Positions 46,426-57,968 of a DNA stretch of 64,000 nucleotides are shown piece by piece. The translations under genes and the position numbers were made by a program. The DNA is from Filobasidium wieringae. Taxonomy: Eukaryota; Basidiomycota; Tremellomycetes; Filobasidiales; Filobasidiaceae. The stretch spans positions 186,001 to 250,000 of the forward strand of contig BCIV01000016.1 of assembly GCA_001600055.1 (NCBI GenBank), read 5' to 3'. Numbering within the stretch: the stretch's first letter is position 1; the number at the start of each line of letters is the position of its first letter. The notes beneath the pieces are model-generated. The model was not told the DNA's origin. It saw nothing but the letters and a program-made list of their open reading frames with translations, and did not search any database.

Positions 46426-49400
46426 TCAACGGCCCAATCCGGCTTTCAGTTCTACTTTGCTCAACAGATTTTTCAGATTCCTGCCTCCTTTTGTGCAATT
46501 TTCTTCTAGCCAACATTCAAATTGCCCCCGTAGCATCGCAAGTTCATCATGAACAGGTAAGGTCCCACCTGGAGTCGCAAGACGAGGGTTAAGCAACAGA
46601 TCAAAGAGAGACTGCCAAAGCTCGGTTTGCCAATACTGAAGGATGAGACGTGATCAATCGATTTCCAACACATGTATCGATTGACGAGACTTACTCTCTT
46701 GAAAGATCCAACGATCTTATATCGTTTCTGGTCGCCATCGTTGACGGCTGGTGGCGCAAGTTCCGTCGAAATGTATTTCCCGAAAAGCATGCAATAGCAT
46801 ATACTCGCTAGTCCGTAGTAATCCGTCTGGTAGCTCCAAGGTCGCCCATCCCGCATTTCCTGGCAATCTTTGGCATCCACCGGCCAATCGGCGATAAAGG
46901 TCTGAGCCGTTGCAGCAGGATATGCACGCAGATCGATAGCCCTGCCTAGATCAATCAGATGTATTCCCTTGCTCGCCCAACCATTCTCTCCGGTCATTTC
47001 GTATTGGCTTGTCCATCCCTCCGACTCTTCCAGTCGTATGAGACAGTTATCGATCTTGAGGTCTCCATGTATGAAATCTGCTCGATGCATCGCTTCAACT
47101 AGACGTAGAAGCTCGATGGTGAAGAAAATAGCAAGAGTTTCATCCAGACCTCCGGGAGCTGTGGCTGCTGGTGCACCGATACCCCATGTTACTGCTTTGT
47201 TGACAGCATCAAGTAGACTGCCTTGGTTATAGTAATCCAGAAGCAGGATTGACTCATCCTGATAGCAGTACAAACCTCTTGATTTCACGATGGAATTGTG
47301 ATATTCTTCAGGTAATCTGGTCCGGATTCGGTCTAATACTACAGCTTCCCATACGTTAGCCGGCTTCTCGACTTTAAGCGCTAGCGTATACAGAGCTTCA
47401 GGGTTCGTCTCATCATCCTCGTCATCACTGGCATCGTCAGCTGCATCTCGAGCTGCGAGATCGATGGCTTTGAAGACGGCTCCAAATCCGCCTTCACCGA
47501 CCTTCTCTTCGATTTCGAATTTTCTCCCATGTAGGTTCAGAAGCCACGGTTCAGTAGCTGAAGCTTTTGTCCCAGTGGAGCTAGAATTCCTCCTTCCACG
47601 AGACTTGGAGTTTTTCTGTAGATCTTCAAGTTGCTCGCTTCTGGTTGCGCGAAGATCAACAAAATTGCTCAGCTCAGCGACTGGAGGGGAGAGTGCGGCA
47701 ATCATCGGCTGGATCACATCGGGGTTTGTCGGGCAGCAAGGGTTAGGCGGGTTGAATGAGACAACAGCCTCATCGGTTGGGGACGGAAGACTCTGCATCG
47801 GTACCATGAGCTTGTCGGGGTGATGCACAATCGTGTCAGGCTCAGCGGCAGTTGCAGGCATTGACAGTTCCTGGCTCATATCTCCCGGAGCTCTAGACTC
47901 GGATCGATTGACTTGTCCAGGAATAACAACATGAGATGTAGCTGGATCTTCTTGTTCCACTGGGTGAGATATGGCTTCCGTTGTATTGGACGCTGTAGGA
48001 AGTTCAGACTTGTGAATCGTGTGTCCGGGAGACAGTTGGAACAAAGAATCGGATGCGTTCGATCTTCGCGAAGCTGGACCTCCAGTTCCTTCATCGAAGG
48101 GAACGACAGACGTAGTCTCTCGACTGCTAAGTTCGTTTCTACGTGAAACTTGAGCGCTCTCACTTTCTTCTTGCACCATCGACAAGCCGTCCCGCTCAGT
48201 CGGTTGTTCCTGAAATTCTTCATCGTCAAAGTCATCATCTTCATCCATGGCTCTTCTTTGACTCTGTGTGAGCGCGCTAGATGTAGAAGAACGCAAGGTG
48301 AACGCCTGTGTTGATTGGGTGTACTCGCAAGTCCGCTCAGTGATAGGCGTCATCATGTCAAACGCGCCTCCGCAACGAACAATTCGTCGGGGGTTAGGAT
48401 TGTACGCATTTTCATCTTGAAGAGTTTCCTGATAAGAATACATGTTCTCGTCTTGAGCAGGTTCGTGCTGTTCATGATCTGCGGGCTCGAGTTTGGAACT
48501 CTCAAGGGGTGCAGACGTAAACACTCGGCGAGATGGCAAGGGTGTCGTAAACCTCTGATCGATAAAAACGGAAGACTGCTGACGTTCGGGAGATTCGGTA
48601 TTCTCGCTGTGAGTCTGTACCGGAGCGAGAGGTCGAACGCTCAATGGTGTTTTCATCGGGGTTTGCCCAAACACTGAGGTCCGCAGGGTACTTGTTGGAA
48701 CTGTATTCTCGTCAGATTTCGAAGTTCCGATCTGGTTTTCATCCGAGAATACAGCTAATCTCGGCGGGTTCGGTCGAGGCGCATTCTCATCTGCGAATAC
48801 CGATACCGGCGCATTCTCGTCCGAGAAGACAGCGGGTTTCTGATGACCACCATTTGAATCCGAGAAGATTGCAAATGCTGGCTTAGCAGGAGGCGCCAGT
48901 TCCTCCTCCTCTTCAATGAAGACAGATCCGACATTCGGAGTCTTGCTCCTTCCCGACAGATACCCCTGAGCCGGGGTCGGTGTAGCGGGAATAGTCTTGC
49001 TAGGAGTAGGTAAGCCCATTCCTAGTCTAGGTGCCGTTCCAGGCATCGGTAAGGGTGTAGGCGGTACAGCATGAGTCTTCATATCCTCATCGTCTTCCTC
49101 GTCATCATCCTCATCCGAATCGTCATCATTTTCTGAATCGTCGTCCTCATCATTCTCATCGATAGCTGTCGGTCCCCGTCGACCCACGCTGAGGGTCTGG
49201 TTGAAGAGCTCGAATACTTCAGCCATCGCAGCCTTGGTATTCACGGTAGGTGAAGGAGGTCTCCGCTCAATGACCTTTGGCTTCACAGGGGAGAATTCTG
49301 CATTCACATACACATATGCGATGATAACCAACAAGTCATGCAATCAGCTCTCTCTTCCAGCTTATCCGGGTCGCAAAGTCGACTCACGTGAAGGAGTATG

Positions 49401-50862
49401 CCACTCCAACTCCCAATCCCTTACGTCCTTCTCGCCCCATCCACCTGTTCCGCTCCCGCTGGCCGCGTTCAGTTCCTCTACCCTTAATTCCTCAAAACAA
49501 AACTCCTGTCCGTCCCTAAAGACGCGGTCCCAAGGGAACATTCTCTTCTCAATCTTTCCACCTTTTCCAACTACCTCTTGCCCTTCGTCCGCTGCCGTCG
49601 GTTTTTCGCGGCTGGAAGTCTTGGTGGATTTGGATTTCGATGAATTGCCCGATTTCGAGCCAGCCTTCTTCGCCTCCTTTCCCGCAGTCGATTTGAGAGG
49701 GTCGAAGGGAGGAGGGGGTGGTTTCGCAAACCCGTCTTCATCCTACCATCATTCATTCAACGAGACAAGTTCCGATAGACGATTAGCCCAAGATTTTCTT
49801 GCCGGTCTTGTACTCCACGATCTCACTTACGACATCGCTAAAAACGCTCATCTTCGGTATCCGAGGCGTGACCTTTGTTTTGTCCTGTTTCATTATTTCT
49901 CCCTTCCAAGGCATCGCTTCCAAGAAGTTTTCCTTTCGATTCCCTTCTCTCGTACCTACATCCGTCCATTCCCCTTCCCTCTGATCTAGAGCGGAACGAG
50001 TAGGGTGGATATCGGAGAAGACATCTAGTTTCGCGCCGTTTCCTGGTTGAGCGAGTATCGAGGTCCGGGACTGGGAAAGAGGAACAGGAGCGATTTGTCC
50101 GCTCGGTAGTCGTGCTGCCAACGCTGTTCTCGGTTGTCCACTCAATACAGGCGTTTCATCCGGGATTCCAGCTGCTCGATTCTTGTACCCTTGGTAGGAA
50201 GTCTGTAATCTCTTCAGTGGCTGAGCTTTCCTTCCCACTCCCAATCGATAGATCTCATCAGCTATCTGCATCTTTCCTTTGCTCTCCGCGGCAAGAGCCC
50301 ATTCCTCGTAGAACAGAGCATGAACGGTTCCGACTTCTCTACTATTCAGGAAAGTCCAGACATCGTCACTCCTTTCTACCAATCTAGCGTACTGAGCCCA
50401 GATCTTAAGGTACCGGAGATCTTGCTGGAACCGAGTGTCTTCTAGGAAAGAACGGGAGGTGGATTCAAGGATAGGTAAAAGGTGCTGCGGAGAAGATGGA
50501 TGATGCTGCATGATGAAGGCAATATAACTGCAGCGCAAGACGATCACATGGATCAATACTAGTCGAGCACTCGCATATATAACAGCTCGTGCTCACCTGC
50601 AATATGGATCGAGCACATCGTTCACTCCAACAGGCAGCTCATCGCCCTCCGCTTCTCTCGATTTAGTCTCCTCGATCAGGCGTTTATGCCGCTCGTGACC
50701 TTCATGAACCATTCTGTCTGCCTCGGTTCTGTCTTTTGTTAGCACATTGGAGAGAATAGCAGCTGATCGTCCGGTAGAAAGAGGCACGATATTCTCCTTC
50801 TGAGCTTGGATGAGAGCAAAGTCCGTAGTCGGTGTAGCTGGGATCCCATTCAATCCAGCCAT
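46426..50862 (-). CDS. BUB1: Spindle-checkpoint kinase combining BUB1 and MAD3 features
   Basis: Starts MAGLNGIPATPTTDFALIQ with a KEN box in AQKENIVPL. The Mad3/BUB1 TPR homology region follows: LKIWAQYARLVERSDDVW, VGTVHALFYEEWALAAESKG, IADEIYRLGVGRKAQPL. A long disordered middle carries four [VI]F-x-D-x-N copies within about 60 residues (48718-48880), acidic runs and a conserved-looking MTPITERT. The kinase domain begins near 47530 with VGEGGFGAVF, lysine in LALKVEK, HGDLKIDNCLI and IDLGRAIDL (DLG for DFG), and ends KVELKAGLGR at 46426. One gene with KEN box, TPR and intact kinase would serve both inhibition of APC/C and kinetochore kinase functions. Convergent with the coiled-coil gene, 132 nt apart. 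Confidence 0.93.
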
Positions 50863-51360
50863 GGCAGATGATACGGTCGATGGGCACAATGATTGATCTG
50901 TTGGGTGATACGATCAAGGACAATGAAGCAGCGCAGATGTGTACGAGGTACTAGAAGTGTGATATAGCTAACTTGTTTGCGGGTTTATTGTTGTTGTTGT
51001 TTTTGTTATTGTTATTATTGCTCTCGAACGTACTGCAAGTCTCAGCTCTGATGACAATCCATGCACACGAGCGTTCGTGTTGAGGAGGTTGGTTACCTTG
51101 GAGCCTTTTCGAATCAGACCGGTTGACTGGGGTTGCGTTTGTCCACTGATTTTGCGGCGTAGAACTGCTGTGAGTCCAACTTAACGATACACACTGACTG
51201 GGGCATCGTATCCGTGTGTTCGAACCTTCCTGGTTTCGCCTTGAGCAGCCTCCAGAAAGCTCTCTGAATTTGCCACTCAGGTAAGCATATTTAGGGATGG
51301 AAAGAGCATCGACTGCAGGCTGCGAGTGAGTGGAATATCCTCGAAAGGCTGGAGCCGTAA
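50863..51360. other. Intergenic with a GTT-rich microsatellite
   Basis: About 500 bases. It holds an imperfect trinucleotide tract (about 50988-51022, GTT/ATT units). A 141-codon minus-strand frame crosses the region only because the repeat lacks stops. Confidence 0.5.
50988..51022. repeat. Imperfect (TTG/TTA)n microsatellite
   Basis: A run of TTG units turning into TTA/TTT units between the BUB1 and FunK1 genes. Confidence 0.8.
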
Positions 51361-53862
51361 TGGATAGAGCTACCACGTGCCATCTTTAGTGAAACGAGGT
51401 TACCCTTACGCCGACCAATCTTTCATTGGGAATGGACCGAACGTGGGGATGCGAACTTGAATATCGATACTGGCGGCAGGAAAAGATCTCGAAACGCGAA
51501 CAAAATTGCCGCTGGATCTCGAAGCACTAGGCAACTGGTACAGGAAATGTTTGAGGAGACGCCTATGGATGGCCGTTTCATGACTTTGGAGCATGAGACG
51601 TTAAAAGGCGAACCTTACTCTGTAATCAAGGAACAGGGGAAGAAATATTATCTTAGTCCAAAAGGTGAAAAGATTCGAAGGGCGATGATCAGCGTGAAGA
51701 ATGAGAATTTGGGTTCCCTCAAAAAGTGCCAGTTCTTGAACGGCATGGCTGAGGCGATGCTGGCCACCAGCAAAGGCTCCTCTTGCGAATCCCCTTACCT
51801 AGAGTTCTTCCATTCGGTGGGAAATAGAACCTGGAAACCCGATTTGGTCGGCCTACATGATTTAGATCCAGAAGATAGTGCTCTTACGCCAGATCTGATT
51901 GTACTGAAACGAGGACGGAGGGAATTGAGCCCTGTCCTAGATATGGCGGATGTTGCTGCCATCGGCGAAGACAGGTTGAAACCACAGAATAATACGAAGG
52001 CTGACCTCCTGTTACAATTGTTCAAGTATCAGGTCAGTAACGCTGCGATAATGTATCGGAGAGCATATACTAAATATATTACCCTGCAATTTCCTACAGC
52101 GCAAACAGATCCTTAACCAACCTCTGGCAGGTAACCTGGTGAGCTTTACCATGGCCGGCACGCGCTTCCGGCTTTGGTGCACGGATCCCGTCAGTATCAT
52201 CGGCTCAAAGGTCTGTGACCTGACCTGCGAAGACGACGCAACGATCAGTCGATTCATAGACCTGCTGGCCCTTCTGATTGGCCCACTTGAACATCTTTGC
52301 CCGGGATGGAGACCTGATGATACATTCACGTTCACTCGGTTGAGCGACGATCCTTGGCAGGAGATTCGTATGCATTCCACCGTCACACAATGGACTGCAG
52401 GTCATTCCACGTAGCAGAAAGGGATTTTGCGAATCCGGAATGATATTCACGGAGGTCGGACCGTCGCTTCTTTCGGAAGAGGGAACATCAATGGTGAAAC
52501 GTCGACCCTCATAGTAAAGCAATCGTTTTTACCAAGGAAAAATCAATATCACGAGTTCAAGGTCTTCCAGTACATCAAAACTCGTCACGACAGCAATGAG
52601 CACGAAGCAATGGTCAAGGAGATCCCAGATCATGAGGATGTCTACAACCGCTTGCCTCAATGTCTCGGAGCGATTGATCTTCCATATATGATGCCTTGCA
52701 GAGATCATCCAGATCCGGCTGTTCGAGACCAGCTCAGCGAAGACGACAAAGTCGTGATGTCCGCCTTGCTCTTTCAAAACGAACCGCATGGGCCTGTACG
52801 GGAGAGCTTAGGTCTGCGAGCGATTACCTCTATAGTCTATGATGCTTCTCTCTCCCTCTGGCTTGTATCAGCGTACGGATGTCACTACAGGGACTTGAAC
52901 TTAGGCAACATATTAGTTGATATCGATGGCAGGGGCAGAGTCATTGACTTTGGTAATGCACTAATTGCAGGAGCTCGACGTTACTATCCAGAACAGCGAT
53001 CGCAATTGGCCAGAGCTATTGCGGACTGTGAGGACGACGGGAGGTCCGGAAATATGTACTTCCTGAGTACCGCTTCGATTATCGGGCAAGACCTGACCCG
53101 AGACCTCAAACAAGCTTACGGATCGCTTGAGGCTTTAGAGGAATCGGGAGAAAGAGACGAGTTCTTTGGAAGAAAATTGGAGGTTGCAAAGAACCAAATC
53201 GCCACGCTTGAGACCAATATATATGAGCACCACACACACCGATATACGGACGATTTGGAAAGTTTGTTATATGTTCTTTCTTACCAGGTCCGAACAGCCT
53301 TCTTTTGAGTATATGAGAGTATCCACTGACCCTGATTATCTCGGCTAGCTCATACACAGTTTACATGACCCTATCAATCCCATCCTGAAAACCCACCCGC
53401 TAAATAAACTCGAGAATAGCACGGACAAACAAGTATACTGGAAGGGTAACCTGAAATCGGTACGATATTTACCAACACAGTATTCATTGAACGTATGAAT
53501 TGAGCTTTGTTACTTGTTACCAGCTCGTGGTGAATTCGACTCATCCTCTCATCGAAGATATGATTGTAGATTTAGCTACTATCGTACGCAATCATCAAAA
53601 GTTGTTCCGTGAGCGATTCAAGGGCAGCGAGTTGCCTGTACATCTGACGCAAGAAGAACAAGATTGCTTCAAGGCCTTCACCACGTCACTGAAAGGTCAT
53701 CTGGATGGCATGGTAACGCGGAATTGGGGGGCTCCCGTGGTTCCAGCTACACAGCGGTCCAAACCCAAGGAATCCGTCGAGCGGTCTAAGCTTGCGGGCC
53801 CTATCGAGCGGTCATACTCACAGACTCGAAGCCGCAAACGTAAAATCAATAGTACAGCCTGA
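51361..53862 (+). CDS. FunK1-type fungal protein kinase
   Basis: The frame is open from 51361; no ATG is present before the first recognisable residues (NIDTGGRKRSR), so the true start is probably in an upstream exon or the TTG region is 5' extension. Exons join at 52032, at the acceptor before RKQILNQPLAG (52100), at 53287 and near 53515. The kinase core reads VASFGRGNINGE, LIVKQSF (lysine), SAYGCHYRDLNLGNILVD (HYRD for HRD) and VIDFGNALI (DFG), then THRYTDDLESLLYVL, which is typical of FunK1. A TAG in frame at 52412 falls inside a 54-nt frame-preserving intron (52368-52421), so the gene is intact. The tail ends SRKRKINSTA. FunK1 kinases are expanded in mushroom-forming fungi; function is unknown. 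Confidence 0.8.
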
Positions 53863-53990
53863 ATCGCACTCCATGTGCGAATGTACATTATGTATGCGTT
53901 TGAGACTATGTGTCGCGATCCAAGTATGTGATTTTTTATCTGTACGAGACACTACGAGCGATACAAGAGCACGTTTCGTCTCGTTTGGAA

Positions 53991-56900
53991 TCACCCCGCT
54001 CTGCTCGCCTTCATCGCGGCGATTTTCTTTCCACAATATACTTTCAGCCTACTTTGACGGCACGCCGATCATTGTGTTCGATCGAACTTACCGCTTTCCT
54101 TTCCTCTCTCCGGCGAGCCATTTCCTGCTCTTTCTCTTCTTTGCTCATCGCTGCCAGACTCATTGTCGGTGCGGCGGTTCTAGTGGCGATGAAAGCTGGC
54201 GAGGGTGAACGACGAGGTTCTTCGGCAGGTTTCGCGCGCGATGGTATCGGCGCTTTCTCGGGCTTCGCGACCGGGGTCTTGGCCTTTACGATCTTGCTGG
54301 CCTCGACGACAGGAGGGGCCATATCGAATTCGAGGTCGTCCCAGCCATCGTGTGTATCGAGTGGATCGTTTGCTAGGGGGCGAATGTCATTGTGCTGATC
54401 ACGTGATGCGGTTCGTTCGACTCACGAGGTATGACTGATCGTGTTGATGGTGGCTTCGTTCGGGACTGTGTGACGGGCACGGGTACTTCCATCGGTGTCG
54501 GTGCGGTTTCGAATGCGCCTGAAGGGGTAGGACTCGTCAGCAAACCGCCGTCAAACGTGACGGGGCGAGAAGAGCGGGGGACGCCTCTCACTCCAATCGT
54601 CCGCGTCCGCGTTGACGTCCATGAGATCGCCATCGCCCCAAGCATCTCCTACCGACCCAAACTCGTCCTCGATCTCGGCGACGAGCGAATTGACCAACGT
54701 CGAGCTTTCCTGTACACGCGGTTTGGCGCGGGACGAGCTTCCCAGTTGCATACCCCCGGCTCGATTGCCGTTCACGCTCGACTGTTTCGTCGGTAGCGGT
54801 CGACCGGAAGTCGTCGTCGTCGTCGTCGTCCTTTCGGTATCCCCAAAGCTCGGTCTGGGGGAGGAGAACGTCGACGGTACGAGCATCGTCTCGGACGAAC
54901 CCGAACCCTGTCCCGAGGGTCCGACGGAATTCCGTAGCTGCCCTGGCGTGTAAGAAAGGTTACTGCGCATCTCACTGGGGGGGATCTGTTTGTTCAGGGA
55001 AGAGAGTGCCCATCCTGCCAACGCGCCTGCGGCCCCGGCAGCGGTCCCTACCAACCCGTTCCCCCCGCCGCCCTGAGCCGCGCTGGCCTGTGTCGTGGTG
55101 GAAAGTCCAGCATGGAGCCCCATCGATGGGTTTTCCATCAGAACCGTCTCTGGCTGTGTGTGGAAAAGCGAGGGAGAGGAGGAGGCAACGAATCGGTCAC
55201 TGAGCTCCACCGAATCCTGTAGGCGGAGGAGACGGAAAACGCGCCACTGACCATGGAAGCGGCAGCGGTCTCTAACCGATTCATGAACATCTGCATGGCC
55301 TTGAACGCCTGGTCCCTGACCAACCTACCGCGCCGTCCCGAACCGCGCGTAAGCATCCGATCGAGCTCCGGGCGCAATTTCACTCTGCTGCTCACTTTTC
55401 CTTGTCGATCATGGTGAACGCCATGTTCGGGATGACCCTCCCGGCCAGATCCTCCCTATCGTAAAACTCCTCGGTCGCCATGAGGGCCATGAGCCCTGCG
55501 ACTCTGGCATGGACGAACCCGTCCTTCAAGCTGCGTGCGAAAGCGGGGACGAGGACTTTCTTCTTGGTATTAGGTCCGAGGAGGGGGGCCAGTCTGCCTA
55601 GGAGGATACAGGTGTTGGTCCGGATGGAAGGTTCCGGGTCGACTTGCATTTTAGCTAGGAGACGTAACAGGTCGTTGTTCAACAGTCGATCGTTCAGCTG
55701 GTTCGTTGGGGATCAGATCAAATCAAATCAGCCCGTGCCCCATGTCCTGACTTGCCCCGTGCCCCACGCCGCGTCCACTAACCTTGGGTGCGATGATCGG
55801 GATGGCCTTGACGGTGGCCTCCCTGATGACGGCCACGGTATCAGCGAACCCGGTGATCAAATGGGGCCAAACCTTGTCGACGACCATCGCTCGTTCCAGC
55901 CTCTCCCCATACTCCGTCAGACCTTCCAGGAGTGCCATCCTCGTGCCCCTATCCGGACTGGCGTACAGCCTTACCACCGGGTCGAGCACGAGGTGGTTGT
56001 ACCGATTGGCAGGAACGTCTTTCCCTATGGAGAGGACGAGCGGTAAGATGGCCGAGGCCGGTGCGGCAGGTAAAGAGAGGGAATGTAACAAGCTCGGCAG
56101 GATCTTGGCGCTCAGAAAGGGGGGTGGGAGGTTATCGGAAGAATCCCTGATCCTCCTCAGGAGGGACAACTTTTCCGACTCGCCCGCGAGTTCGAACGAT
56201 TCCAGCGCGGCGACGAGATCGATCAGGTCGTTATCCCGCCAGAACGCCGTCTTCTGGACCTCGGGTACGAACTGGGTGGTACCCAATCGGGTCCGGGGGT
56301 TGGGGTTTAACATTCGTTTGTAGATGGGAAAGAGGGTGGGGGGGAGCTGGCCGATGTTGGCGAGGGAAGGGGGGGTGGAGAGGTTGGGGAGGGGGAGGTG
56401 GGGGTTGTAGAGTGAGTAGAGGAGGAGGGCGAGTAGGTACGTGTCCGTGAGAGCTGGGTCGGCGCTAGGTGAGGGAGGGGAGTGTATCGTCAGTACGAGT
56501 ACTCCCTCTCTCTTGGCCTGGCGATTGGCGAGAACGCTGGACTCACTCCCTTAAGACCCCCCACCCCCCCTTCCTGACCTCTGGCGAACTGACCTCGCCC
56601 ACGTCCTTCCCTACCACCCCCCCAGAAGCCCAAAGCACCCCCTCCCCCTCCGCCTTGCCCGTCAACACCTCAAACCCTCCCAACTTCCACTCCAACGCCC
56701 TCGTCACCCAAACGCAATTCGCCGAGACTAGACAATGATGTTGTTCCAACGGTGGAGCGTTTATGAACGCGAGTCCGAGGGAGAGGGATTGGATACCCCA
56801 GGCGAGCCATTGAGCTTGACCCTTTTGTTTTCCCGGGCCGGAGAGGATCTGGTCGGATTGCCATTGGGAGAGGACGTGGGCGAGGGGGAGGACGGGTTCG

Positions 56901-57448
56901 GTCGCGATGTAGATATGGGTGTCCGTCTCTAGGGAATCGATGTATCTCAATCTGTGCGGGGCGTGTGCGGGGGTGGTCAGTGAAGGGTGCATGGCAGGGT
57001 GCGGGGGTCAGTGAAGGGTGCATGGCATGGCAGGGTGCGGGGGTCAGTGAAGGGTGCATGGCATGGCAGGGTACGGGGAGTGGAATGCGGCGGTGGACTG
57101 ACATGTTGGGATGCCGTATGGATCTGAGTTTCCTGAGTGCGTTGCGTGCGACGGGGAGGAGAGCTCTTCGATCGCGATTCCCCGGTTGGATGGGCGGGAG
57201 AGTGAGATCGAACACGAAGAGCGTGATCGGGGTCGAGTCGTCCTGGGCGCAGCGTGAGCGTCGGTGTCAGCGTGAGTGTCAGTGTCAATGCGAGTGCCAT
57301 CCACCGGGGCTGTTACCTTTTTCACCCCCTCCCTGACGTCCCAGATCGAACTCGACGGGATCCCCTGCACACGATCGCCGATGATGAACGGGAACGTCAC
57401 TCCGGTGGACTGTAACGCTGCAGAGGCGATGTTACGTAGAAAGTCCAT
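53991..57448 (-). CDS. SCY1: SCY1/SCYL1-family pseudokinase with HEAT repeats
   Basis: Starts MDFLRNIASAALQSTGVTF. The N-lobe lacks a clear glycine loop, and the HRD/DFG positions are replaced (QHHCLVSANCVWV and KLGGFEVL), as expected for this pseudokinase family. After LRYIDSLETDTHIYIAT, HEAT repeats run from about 56200 to 55400: LVLDPVVRLYASPDRGTRMA, LITGFADTVAVIREATVKAI, EPSIRTNTCILLGRLAPLLG. The C-terminus is low-complexity with GTAAGAAGALAGWALSSL and a final coiled coil spliced to KIAAMKASRAG, stop at 53991-53993. Scy1 proteins act in COPI/clathrin traffic and tRNA export (Cex1). The intron at about 56953-57109 carries a minisatellite. Confidence 0.88.
54806..54831. repeat. (GTC)n coding microsatellite in SCY1
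   Basis: Seven or so GTC/CGT units; on the gene strand it encodes a threonine run (TTTTTT) in the disordered C-terminal linker. Confidence 0.75.
56976..57077. repeat. Intronic minisatellite, unit about 36 bp, three copies
   Basis: The unit begins gtcagtgaagggtgcatggc. Copies begin at 56976, 57007 and 57043; the first is 31 bp because one atggc is missing, the second 36 bp, the third about 33 bp before it decays. It sits inside a SCY1 intron and shifts no reading frame. Confidence 0.85.
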
Positions 57449-57968
57449 GGCTGTGGCGAGTGCAGAGCGTGGGCGAGAGTGAGAGAGAGAGGTCGCTCAG
57501 TAGGACAATAATACGGACAGTGCTCACACTCTGCTCGCTGCTCGTGATGACGGCATGCATCCGATCACTCGACACGGCGGACATGATCCCATTCTCTGTA
57601 CGCTACTGATAACGGGCCAGCGCATGTCCGCTCACCCGTTTGTATCCGCCGAATATCATCCACCGAGCCGACTTTCTTCGAGCGATGGGTGATCACTGCA
57701 GTCAGCGTGCTCGGTGCTCAGTGTCGATCTACCTACAGCGACCGGCAGTGTGTTCCACTTCACTATTGACACGTCACGTCGTAGTCCACTTCGCTCACAA
57801 AGCAGTTCCTCCGTGATAACCTGCTATTAAAAAACAGGGAGATTCATCGACACCGTATGTCACTCGCTCACTCGCTCACTCGCTCATTCGTGACCACCAC
57901 CACCGCTCGTACTGATCCAACCACATGCCATAGCATCCAACCCACCACCCGAACCCACACACATCGCC
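57449..57968. other. Divergent promoter region, SCY1 / ADE6
   Basis: About 520 bases. An 8-bp direct repeat (tcgctcac, about three copies) lies at about 57861-57890, probably in the ADE6 leader. No other gene seen. Confidence 0.5.

Noticed and set aside
50951..51376. 141-codon minus-strand frame with an Asn run
   Set aside because: The frame is kept open by a GTT/ATT microsatellite; no splice or domain support.
52412..52414. Stop codon suggesting a FunK1 pseudogene
   Set aside because: A 54-nt frame-preserving intron covers it, and the catalytic residues downstream are intact.
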